This document shows positions 1-5,769 of a DNA stretch of 5,769 nt, piece after piece. The position numbers and the translations under genes were made by a program. Each line of letters starts with the position of its first letter. The stretch's first letter is position 1. Below the pieces are notes generated by a model, which saw nothing but the letters and a program-made list of their open reading frames with translations, did no database searches and had not been told where the DNA came from. Source of the DNA: an uncultured Microbacteriaceae bacterium. Its GTDB lineage: Bacteria > Actinomycetota > Actinomycetes > Actinomycetales > Microbacteriaceae. The stretch covers positions 1-5,769 of the forward strand of contig CAIRWJ010000010.1 of NCBI GenBank assembly GCA_903882245.1, read 5' to 3'.

Positions 1-759
1 GAGAAGGATGTACCGGCTAAACCCACGTTGCGTGACTTCGCGTTCGACGTCGCTCGGGCTTGCGCCGGCGGGCAGTGACACGATCTCAGAGAGAGGAACG
101 GTGATGTCCTCGACTTTTTTGGTCGTGAATTCGATTGTCGCCGAAACCGCGCCCGCGAGATCGTCGAGCTTTCCCTCTTTTTGCGATTGCTGAACGATTG
201 TCGCCATCTCGTCGAGGGTGAAAACGGACTGCGCTTCGTCCTTTGGTTCGGTCCCAGTCATTCGAACCAAGACATTGGACACCGCATTAAGTGCTCGAGT
301 GACGGGCGTAAACAGCCAGGCAATTCCGACCAAAGGCGGCGCGAGAATCAGGACAGCCCGATCGGGAACAGAGAAGGCAATGTTTTTCGGAACCATCTCG
401 CCGATGACGACGTGGAGAACCGTCACCACGAGAATTGCAGCCACAACCGCTGACACCGAAATCACGTCCGCGGGAAGCGCAGTGCCGTGCAGTAGTCCTT
501 CGATCACGTGATGAAGCGCAGGTTCCGAGACACCCAAAATCATGAGCGAACACACGGTAATACCCAATTGAGTGGTGGCCAGCATGAAGGATGCTTTCTC
601 CATTGCACCAAGCGCGATTTTTGCCGCCCACGAACCCGCTTCTGCGAGTGGTTCGATTTGTGATCGACGTGCGGCGATCACAGCAAATTCGGCGGCGACG
701 AAGAATGCATTCACCGCGAGCAACACGACGAGCCAGATTATTCCATCGAGGTCACTCAT
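1..759 (-). CDS. CNNM/CorC (HlyC-type) DUF21-CBS membrane protein, second gene of pair, C-terminus beyond window
   Basis: Partial gene: 253 codons run from an ATG at 759-757 to the left edge without a stop. The N-terminus has a hydrophobic segment at about residues 7-30 containing the family pattern NAFFVAAEFAVI. It is followed by TTQLGITV (62-69), a hydrophobic stretch at 99-120, the family signature GEMVPKN (120-126), and another hydrophobic stretch at about 135-151. This is the DUF21 (CNNM) transmembrane domain. A first CBS domain begins near residue 215 and is cut by the edge. Family members usually have about 340-450 residues, so the second CBS and the C-terminal CorC/HlyC domain should lie outside. 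Such proteins sit in the cytoplasmic membrane and are linked to Mg2+/Co2+ export or tolerance; the old name hemolysin is misleading. The start overlaps the stop of the upstream paralogue, and no good Shine-Dalgarno is visible, which suggests translational coupling. The CBS entry segment reads DITVPLSEI where the paralogue has DIMTPRTRV. Family assignment is firm; transported ion is inference. Confidence 0.93.
   Translation of the reverse strand, partial: MSDLDGIIWLVVLLAVNAFFVAAEFAVIAARRSQIEPLAEAGSWAAKIALGAMEKASFMLATTQLGITVCSLMILGVSEPALHHVIEGLLHGTALPADVISVSAVVAAILVVTVLHVVIGEMVPKNIAFSVPDRAVLILAPPLVGIAWLFTPVTRALNAVSNVLVRMTGTEPKDEAQSVFTLDEMATIVQQSQKEGKLDDLAGAVSATIEFTTKKVEDITVPLSEIVSLPAGASPSDVEREVTQRGFSRYILL
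752..759 (-). other. 8-base stop/start overlap (ATGAGTGA) between the two CNNM genes
   Basis: Read on the minus strand, ATGAGTGA contains the start codon of the downstream paralogue (759-757) and the TGA of the upstream one (754-752), in different frames. The 20 bases before this ATG contain no clear GGAGG-like element. This arrangement is typical of termination-reinitiation coupling, which would keep the two paralogues in a fixed ratio. Coupling is inferred from the sequence only. Confidence 0.8.
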
Positions 760-2056
760 CGGAGTTGCCCGTCATGACGAATCGAACACGATCGATTCGG
801 CGACCGTCCATGCGTTCGACCACGAATTGACCGCCACACGCGTCGAGTGTTGCGCCGACGTCGGGGATGTGACCCCATTCACTCAACAGGAACCCGCCCA
901 CCGTTTCCCACGGGCCGTCATCAGGAACGTCAATATCAGCGCGCTCGCGGAGTTCATCAGGGCGAAGTGAGGCGGGGAACGTGACGGTATTGCCGATTTT
1001 GACCACATCCGCTTTAGTGCGGTCATGTTCGTCACTCACTTCACCGATCAATTCTTCGATGAGATCCTCGAGTGTTGCGATTCCCGCGGTGCCGCCATAT
1101 TCGTCAACAACGATTGACATCTGATACCCGCCTTGCCGCAATTCGCCGAGGAGCACGTCGAGGTGCATTGTCTCGGGGACTCGAAGAGCTTCACCCTGCA
1201 ACGCGCCAACCGGGACCTCGGGACGACGTTCGCGAGGTACGGCAACAGCATGCTTGACGTGGACGATACCGACGATGTCATCGGCGTCCTCATCAATCAC
1301 AGGGAATCGCGAATACCCCGTTTTGCGTGTGAGAGCAATGACGTCGGCGGCGGAATCTCCCACTCGAATCGTGGCGACACGCGTGCGCGGGGTCATGATG
1401 TCTTGGGCCTCGTGATTGGAGAACGACAGCGCTTTACCCAAGAGGGTGGCGGTGTCTTCCTCCATGGTCCCGTGAATCGAACTATGGCGGACGGCCGACG
1501 CGAGTTCTTCCGCGGTTCTCGCCGACGACAGTTCTTCTTTCGGTTCGATGCCGAACGCTCGAACAATGAGGTTTGAGGATTTCACCAAGAGTCCAACGAA
1601 GGGCGCGAACAGCCAAGTGAATGCGAGTTGGAACGGCGCGACGATTGTGACGACCCGCCGTGGAATTGCGAGCGCCAGGTTTTTGGGAGCCAATTCGCCG
1701 ACAATCATGGACAACATCGTCGCGATGGTGATCGCGACGACGACAGACACGGCATCGACAACACCGGCGGCGAGTCCCCACCCGGATAGGACGGGCGAAA
1801 CAAGTGAACTGATGGCGGGCTCCATTAGCCACCCCGTCATGAGCGTCGTCAACGTGATTCCGAGCTGGGCGGATGATAAATGTGTCGACGTTCGCGTCAG
1901 TGCGCGAATTGCAAGGGTGAAGCCGCCCTCGCCAGCATCCCGACGCGCCTCGAGGTCGGCGCGGTCCAAAGATACGAGCGCGAATTCAGAGGCAACAAAG
2001 AAACCCGTTGCGATGGTTAGTACGATTCCCACCGCGATGAAACCCCATTCGGTCAT
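752..2056 (-). CDS. CNNM/CorC (HlyC-type) DUF21-CBS transporter-like membrane protein, complete
   Basis: Complete 434-residue protein, ATG at 2056-2054, TGA at 754-752. Residues 1-170 form the DUF21 domain. They hold a first membrane segment at about 5-29 with FVASEFALV, then SSAQLGITLTTL (61-72), a segment at about 97-120, the signature GELAPKN (120-126), and a last hydrophobic stretch at 135-158. Two CBS domains follow at roughly 217-275 (starting DIMTPRTRV) and 285-340 (containing VVDEYGGTAGIATLEDL). The C-terminal CorC/HlyC transporter-associated domain is at about 350-428. Order and length match full-size CNNM-family proteins. CBS pairs in the family bind adenine nucleotide with Mg2+, and members are implicated in Mg2+/Co2+ efflux; the role here is inferred. 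The ATG is supported because the first membrane segment begins immediately after it. No Shine-Dalgarno is visible, and a strong hairpin ends at the base before the ATG. This is the first gene of a two-gene paralogous operon, divergent from kgd. Mycobacterium tuberculosis has a comparable adjacent pair (Rv1842c/Rv1841c). Confidence 0.95.
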   Translation of the reverse strand: MTEWGFIAVGIVLTIATGFFVASEFALVSLDRADLEARRDAGEGGFTLAIRALTRTSTHLSSAQLGITLTTLMTGWLMEPAISSLVSPVLSGWGLAAGVVDAVSVVVAITIATMLSMIVGELAPKNLALAIPRRVVTIVAPFQLAFTWLFAPFVGLLVKSSNLIVRAFGIEPKEELSSARTAEELASAVRHSSIHGTMEEDTATLLGKALSFSNHEAQDIMTPRTRVATIRVGDSAADVIALTRKTGYSRFPVIDEDADDIVGIVHVKHAVAVPRERRPEVPVGALQGEALRVPETMHLDVLLGELRQGGYQMSIVVDEYGGTAGIATLEDLIEELIGEVSDEHDRTKADVVKIGNTVTFPASLRPDELRERADIDVPDDGPWETVGGFLLSEWGHIPDVGATLDACGGQFVVERMDGRRIDRVRFVMTGNSDE

Positions 2057-2091
2057 GCGACACCGTGCGCGAGCGCAACCATCGGTGTCGC
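2057..2091 (-). promoter_or_regulatory. Long inverted repeat/hairpin abutting the start codon of the CNNM operon
   Basis: GCGACACCG at 2057-2065 is the exact reverse complement of CGGTGTCGC at 2083-2091. Inside the 17-base spacer, TGCG (2066-2069) pairs with CGCA (2074-2077) around a four-base loop (2070-2073). As minus-strand RNA this gives a 9-bp stem, a 5-nt bulge (2082-2078) and a 4-bp upper stem. The base of the stem is the nucleotide immediately before the ATG at 2056. It occupies the space where a Shine-Dalgarno would be, and none is present. It could be an RNA element controlling translation, or a DNA operator if transcription starts within or after it. It is not a classical terminator, since no U tract follows and it precedes a gene. 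Pairing is seen directly; function is inference. Confidence 0.6.
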
Positions 2092-2118
2092 GTAACTATG
2101 CGGGCCATCCATACGCCA

Positions 2119-2124
2119 AGTATA
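2119..2124 (-). promoter_or_regulatory. Candidate -10 element for the CNNM operon
   Basis: The minus strand reads TATACT from 2124 to 2119, a 5-of-6 match to TATAAT. A start near 2112 would give a leader of about 55 nt that contains the whole 2057-2091 hairpin. The expected -35 window (about 2142-2147, CTCTGA on the minus strand) is a poor match, so the promoter call rests on the -10 alone. The same bases read TATAGAT on the plus strand at 2121-2127, so a role in the opposite direction cannot be excluded. Confidence 0.35.
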
Positions 2125-2171
2125 GATTGTGGAGCACGTTATCAGAGGTGCGCGAACCGCTCAGCTACGGG

Positions 2172-2182
2172 ACTAGGCTAGT
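2172..2182 (+). promoter_or_regulatory. Short palindrome overlapping a possible -10 of kgd
   Basis: ACTAG-G-CTAGT is an inverted repeat with 5-bp arms around one central base. It contains TAGGCT at 2174-2179, which fits the actinobacterial TANNNT -10 pattern. A start near 2186 would give kgd a leader of about 50 nt. No convincing -35 lies at the right distance. The overlap of a palindrome with a -10 would suit a repressor operator, but an 11-base palindrome may arise by chance. Confidence 0.3.
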
Positions 2183-2220
2183 TCTCGGTAGCATGCGCCT
2201 GCCGTCGAATTTCCAGCAAC

Positions 2221-2227
2221 GAGGTGA
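2221..2227 (+). promoter_or_regulatory. Shine-Dalgarno of kgd that fixes its GTG start
   Basis: GAGGTGA is fully complementary to the 16S rRNA anti-Shine-Dalgarno core and lies 9 bases before the GTG at 2237-2239. The TGA at 2225-2227 is in frame with kgd, and no start codon lies between it and the GTG. GTG is therefore the most upstream possible start. The next in-frame ATG (2306-2308, residue 24) would remove part of the conserved N-terminal segment. Confidence 0.85.
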
Positions 2228-2236
2228 CCATCCACA

Positions 2237-5200
2237 GTGTCCAGTGACGGAACTACTGACCTGAGTGCCAACGATTTCGGAGCCAACGATTGGCTCGTCG
2301 AAGAAATGTATGAGGCGTGGGTGAAGGATCCGTCGTCGGTTGACGCGTCATGGATACCGACGCTCGAGACTTACGCGCAAAAACTTGCCGGTGGTGCAGT
2401 CGCTCCCGTTGCTCCTGTCGCTCCTGTCACCACAGAGTCTGCCGCGTTCGACCCGAACGTGACCGGACCTATTACCGCACTGCAACCCGCGTCGCGCACG
2501 ACCTCGGCCATGCCGGCCGCAGCGCCAATTCCGGCGGAGGCACCCGGAACATCTCGCCCGTCGGATTCGACCAACGAGAACACGGTCACCTCGCTCAAGG
2601 GAATGCCGAAGGCTCTCGCGGCGAACATGGACGCGAGTCTGACCGTTCCCACAGCAACGAGCGTTCGCACGATTCCCGCCAAGCTCATGATCGACAACCG
2701 AATCGTCATCAACAATCACCTCCGTCGAGCTCGAGGCGGAAAGGTGTCGTTCACCCACATCATCGGTTGGGCCATGATTCGCGCCCTCAAGACATTCCCG
2801 TCACAAAATGTGTTCTACGACGAGCCAGACGGTGTGCCGTCATTGGTCGTTCCCGCCCACATCAACCTCGGCCTCGCGATTGATATTCCTAAGCCCGACG
2901 GAAGTCGCGCGCTTGTTGTCCCCGGCATCAAGAAGGCCGAGCAGATGAGCTTTGCCGACTTCCTTGAGGCCTACGAAGACGTCGTCGCTCGCGCTCGCGC
3001 CAACAAACTCACGGCCGATGACTTTGCGGGGAACACGATGTCCTTGACCAACCCTGGCGGGATCGGGACCGTTCATTCGGTGCCTCGCCTTATGCGCGGA
3101 CAGGGGTGCATCATCGGCGCTGGCGCTCTTGATTACCCGGCCGAATTCCAAGGGGCGTCGGAAAAGGTGCTTTTCGACCTTGGTATCTCGAAAACCATTA
3201 CTCTGACGTCCACTTACGACCACCGCGTGATTCAAGGTGCCGGTTCTGGCGAGTTTCTCAAGATCATTCATGGCCTCTTGATTGGTGACGACGATTTCTA
3301 TGAAGACATCTTCGCGGCGCTTCGCATCCCCTACAAACCGATTCGCTGGTCGCAAGACATCAAGGTCGATGTCTCGGACGAGATCAACAAGACTGCACGC
3401 GTGCAGGAACTGATCGACGCCTATCGTGTTCGCGGACACCGCATGGCCGACATCGACCCGCTGCAATACCAACAGCGCACGCACCCCGACCTCGAAATCG
3501 AGAACCACGGACTAACATTCTGGGATCTTGATCGCGAGTTCGTCGTCGGCGGTCTCGCCGGTCGGCGCACCATGTTGCTGCGCGAAGTTCTCGGACTCAT
3601 GCGAGATTCGTATTGTCGAACAGTCGGCGTCGAATACACACACATTCAAGACCCCGAACAACGCGAGTGGTTCCGGGACATTCTGGAACAGCCGTACCAG
3701 AAGCCGACACACGACGAACAGATGCGCATCCTCGACCGCCTGAACCAAGCCGAAGCGTTCGAAACGTTCTTGCAGACCAAGTACGTCGGGCAAAAACGCT
3801 TCTCGCTCGAGGGTAGCGAATCGATCATCGCCCTGCTCGACGAAATCATCCAAGATGCGGCCGATTTCGAGCTCGACGAGGTCGACATCGGGATGGCACA
3901 CCGCGGTCGCCTCAATGTACTCGCCAACATCGCGGGAAAGACGTATGGCCAAATTTTCCGCGAGTTCGAAGGCACCACCGACACGAGTACTGTCCAGGGC
4001 TCCGGTGATGTCAAGTACCACCTCGGAACCGAAGGGGAATTCATCACGGCAAAGGGTCAAAAGATCCCTGTCTACCTCGCGGCCAACCCATCGCACCTCG
4101 AGGCGGTCAATGGCGTTCTTGAGGGCATCGTTCGCGCCAAGCAAGACCACAAGCCGATCGCGTCGTTCACTGTTCTGCCTATCCTCGTTCACGGTGACGC
4201 CGCAATGGCAGGTCAGGGTGTCGTGATCGAAACGATGCAGATGGCACAATTGCGCGGATACCGCACTGGCGGAACGATTCACGTCGTCGCGAACAATCAG
4301 GTCGGATTCACGACGCTTCCGAAAGACGCTCGCACATCACTGTATTCAACCGACGTCGCGAAATCGGTTCAAGCCCCCGTCTTTCACGTCAACGGAGATG
4401 ACCCCGAGGCCGTCGTTCGTGTCGCCAAGCTCGCTGTCGGCTATCGTCAAAAGTTCAAGCACGATGTGGTTATCGACGTCGTCTGTTATCGCCGACGCGG
4501 TCACAATGAGGGTGACGACCCGTCAATGACACAGCCACTGATGTACAACCTCATTGAAGCCAAGCGTTCGGTTCGCACCCTCTACGCCGAATCGCTCGTT
4601 GGTCGTGGGGACATTACCCAAGAGGAATACGACGGCGTTCAAGCCAAGTTCCTTGCGCTGTTGGAAAAGGCGTTCACCGATACCCACGAAGACGAAACCG
4701 CGTCCACGGGGATCTCGGTCGGGATCGCGACGGCGTCCCAGATTCAGCGCCACCCCCAGTCGACCGCGGTCGATGCGTCCGTCGTTCACCGCATTGGCGA
4801 CGCTCACGGTGCGCCACCCGAGGGGTTCTCGGTCCACCCCAAGCTCGAGCAATTACTCACGAAGCGGATCGAGATGAGCCGGAGTGGCGACATTGATTGG
4901 GGTTTCGGCGAACTTCTCGCTCTTGGCTCACTCGTGCTCGAGGGCAAAAAAGTTCGATTCGCCGGTCAGGACGCTCGTCGCGGCACCTTTGTCCAGCGCC
5001 ACGCTGTGTTCCACGATCGGGTAAACGGTCAAGAATGGTTGCCGCTCACGAACCTGTCCGACAACCAGGGACGCTTCTACATCTACGACTCACTCCTTTC
5101 GGAGTACGCCGCGATGGCCTATGAATACGGTTATACCGTTGGAAACCCCGACGCGCTCGTCCTGTGGGAGGCGCAGTTCGGTGATTTCGCCAACGGCGCA

Positions 5201-5769
5201 CAAACGGTCATTGACGAATTCATCTCGTCCTCGGAACAGAAGTGGGGACAGAACTCAGGGTTAGTCCTGTTACTCCCCCACGGCTACGAAGGACAGGGGC
5301 CAGACCACTCGTCGGCACGCATCGAGCGATTCCTGCAGATGGCCGCCGAAGGCAACATGACAATCGCGCGCCCATCGACACCGGCGTCTTATTTCCACCT
5401 GCTGCGACGCCAGGCCTACGCGCAACCTCAGCGTCCGCTCATTGTGTTCACGCCGAAGGCGATGTTGCGACTTCGTGGGGCAACGAGCAGTGTTGACGAC
5501 TTCACCACCGGCACATTCGAGCCCGTGCTCGACGACCAGAGTGTCGAAGGCCAATCGCGCCGTGTCCTGCTTCACGCGGGGAAGATTCACTACGACCTCC
5601 TCGCCGAGCGCGAGAAACGTGCACTATCCGGCGTTGCGCTGGTCCGCATGGAACAGTACTACCCGTTCCCCGACGACCAAATACGCGCAATCGTTGCCCG
5701 ATACCAGGGCGCCGAACTCGTCTGGGTACAGGACGAGCCCGAAAACCAGGGCGCGTGGCCATTCATCGC
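2237..5769 (+). CDS. kgd: Multifunctional 2-oxoglutarate decarboxylase/dehydrogenase E1 with fused succinyltransferase (E2) domain, C-terminus beyond window
   Basis: Open for 1177 codons from GTG to the right edge. Kgd decarboxylates 2-oxoglutarate with ThDP and Mg2+ and supplies the 2-oxoglutarate dehydrogenase complex of the TCA cycle. Residues 14-39 (NDWLVEEMYEAW, DPSSVDASW) are the conserved N-terminal helix. Residues 50-115 are an Ala/Pro-rich linker. Residues about 120-365 are the E2-type acyltransferase domain, with SFTHIIGWA (171-179), a NPGGIGTVHSVPRLM stretch (272-286) and the active-site region TYDHRVIQGA (326-335). As in remembered mycobacterial and corynebacterial homologues, Gln replaces the Asp of HxxxD, and there is no lipoyl domain. 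The E1 part has GMAHRGRLN (H555), YHLGTEG (H595), HGDAAMAGQG (D654), ANNQVGFTT (N687), GHNEGDDPSM (H756) and LPHGYEGQGPDHSSAR (H1015), covering the ThDP/Mg2+ site and catalytic histidines. The last residues read NQGAWP, after which the Mycobacterium tuberculosis protein has about 60 more. A loop before D654 is several residues shorter than there. FHA-protein (GarA/OdhI) control is known for relatives but not testable here. Confidence 0.98.
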   Translation, partial: MSSDGTTDLSANDFGANDWLVEEMYEAWVKDPSSVDASWIPTLETYAQKLAGGAVAPVAPVAPVTTESAAFDPNVTGPITALQPASRTTSAMPAAAPIPAEAPGTSRPSDSTNENTVTSLKGMPKALAANMDASLTVPTATSVRTIPAKLMIDNRIVINNHLRRARGGKVSFTHIIGWAMIRALKTFPSQNVFYDEPDGVPSLVVPAHINLGLAIDIPKPDGSRALVVPGIKKAEQMSFADFLEAYEDVVARARANKLTADDFAGNTMSLTNPGGIGTVHSVPRLMRGQGCIIGAGALDYPAEFQGASEKVLFDLGISKTITLTSTYDHRVIQGAGSGEFLKIIHGLLIGDDDFYEDIFAALRIPYKPIRWSQDIKVDVSDEINKTARVQELIDAYRVRGHRMADIDPLQYQQRTHPDLEIENHGLTFWDLDREFVVGGLAGRRTMLLREVLGLMRDSYCRTVGVEYTHIQDPEQREWFRDILEQPYQKPTHDEQMRILDRLNQAEAFETFLQTKYVGQKRFSLEGSESIIALLDEIIQDAADFELDEVDIGMAHRGRLNVLANIAGKTYGQIFREFEGTTDTSTVQGSGDVKYHLGTEGEFITAKGQKIPVYLAANPSHLEAVNGVLEGIVRAKQDHKPIASFTVLPILVHGDAAMAGQGVVIETMQMAQLRGYRTGGTIHVVANNQVGFTTLPKDARTSLYSTDVAKSVQAPVFHVNGDDPEAVVRVAKLAVGYRQKFKHDVVIDVVCYRRRGHNEGDDPSMTQPLMYNLIEAKRSVRTLYAESLVGRGDITQEEYDGVQAKFLALLEKAFTDTHEDETASTGISVGIATASQIQRHPQSTAVDASVVHRIGDAHGAPPEGFSVHPKLEQLLTKRIEMSRSGDIDWGFGELLALGSLVLEGKKVRFAGQDARRGTFVQRHAVFHDRVNGQEWLPLTNLSDNQGRFYIYDSLLSEYAAMAYEYGYTVGNPDALVLWEAQFGDFANGAQTVIDEFISSSEQKWGQNSGLVLLLPHGYEGQGPDHSSARIERFLQMAAEGNMTIARPSTPASYFHLLRRQAYAQPQRPLIVFTPKAMLRLRGATSSVDDFTTGTFEPVLDDQSVEGQSRRVLLHAGKIHYDLLAEREKRALSGVALVRMEQYYPFPDDQIRAIVARYQGAELVWVQDEPENQGAWPFI
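2399..2425 (+). repeat. Three 9-base repeats coding Val-Ala-Pro in the Kgd linker
   Basis: GTCGCTCCC, GTTGCTCCT and GTCGCTCCT follow one another in frame and encode three Val-Ala-Pro units (residues 55-63), with a fourth valine after them. They lie in the flexible linker between the N-terminal helix and the acyltransferase domain. Differences are only at third codon positions. Such Ala/Pro-rich linkers vary in length among homologues, so this is probably slippage-prone spacer and not a functional motif. Confidence 0.6.

Noticed and set aside
572..970. Plus-strand open frame across the junction of the two CNNM genes
   Set aside because: Both CNNM reading frames on the opposite strand are strongly supported by family motifs, and this frame has no recognisable features.
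2057..2091. The hairpin considered as a transcription terminator for either gene
   Set aside because: No T tract follows on either strand, and both flanking genes start here and none ends here, so there is nothing to terminate.
1548..2264. Plus-strand open frame of 238 codons covering the start of the CNNM gene, the intergenic region and the first bases of kgd
   Set aside because: It lies mostly antisense to a well-supported membrane protein, its product is low-complexity Ser/Thr/Arg-rich sequence without a domain, and it overlaps the kgd start in another frame.
2348..2758. Minus-strand open frames rich in Arg, Gly and Cys opposite the Kgd linker
   Set aside because: Composition follows from the Ala/Pro-rich linker coding on the other strand; no ribosome binding site or family similarity is seen.
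2840..4282. Nearly continuous open frame of about 480 codons on the minus strand, opposite kgd, broken by one stop at 3512-3514
   Set aside because: Its codons are in exact register with kgd codons, so stops arise only from the rare sense codons TTA, CTA and TCA (here CTA for Leu426 and TCA for Ser202). The translation has no recognisable domain and no ribosome binding site. It is a by-product of codon bias.
1..5769. Search for mobile elements, CRISPR repeats, tRNA/rRNA genes, toxin-antitoxin or defence genes
   Set aside because: Nearly all of the window is covered by three long, well-supported core genes, and the 180-base gap shows no transposase ends, direct repeats or tRNA-like fold. I found no candidate for a new multi-gene system.

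Overview
The window comes from an actinobacterium with moderately high G+C, most likely a Microbacteriaceae-like lineage. The strongest evidence is the gene on the right. It encodes the single-chain oxoglutarate decarboxylase/dehydrogenase E1 with a fused succinyltransferase (E2) catalytic domain and no lipoyl domain, an architecture known from Actinobacteria (Kgd of Mycobacterium, OdhA of Corynebacterium). A divergent pair of CNNM/CorC-type membrane proteins beside it also fits, though the family-level placement is an inference from remembered gene order and not from a search.

Layout. Positions 1-759 (minus strand) hold the N-terminal 253 codons of a DUF21/CBS membrane protein that is cut by the left window edge. 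Positions 752-2056 (minus) hold a complete 434-residue paralogue directly upstream of it. The two overlap by 8 bases and are evidently co-transcribed, the 434-residue gene first. Positions 2057-2236 are a 180-base divergent intergenic region. It contains a long hairpin abutting the start codon of the membrane-protein operon, a possible -10 element for each direction, a short palindrome, and a strong Shine-Dalgarno for the right-hand gene. Positions 2237-5769 (plus) hold 1177 codons of kgd, open to the right edge, lacking only about the last 55-60 residues by comparison with the remembered mycobacterial protein.

Function. Kgd feeds 2-oxoglutarate into the lower half of the TCA cycle and uses ThDP and Mg2+. 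CNNM/CorC-family proteins are associated with divalent cation (Mg2+/Co2+) efflux or homeostasis. No direct functional link is visible beyond the shared control region.

The coding content is ordinary core metabolism and ion homeostasis. I see no mobile element, CRISPR array, tRNA, rRNA or evidence of a new system. The least explained part is the intergenic region, particularly the hairpin at 2057-2091.
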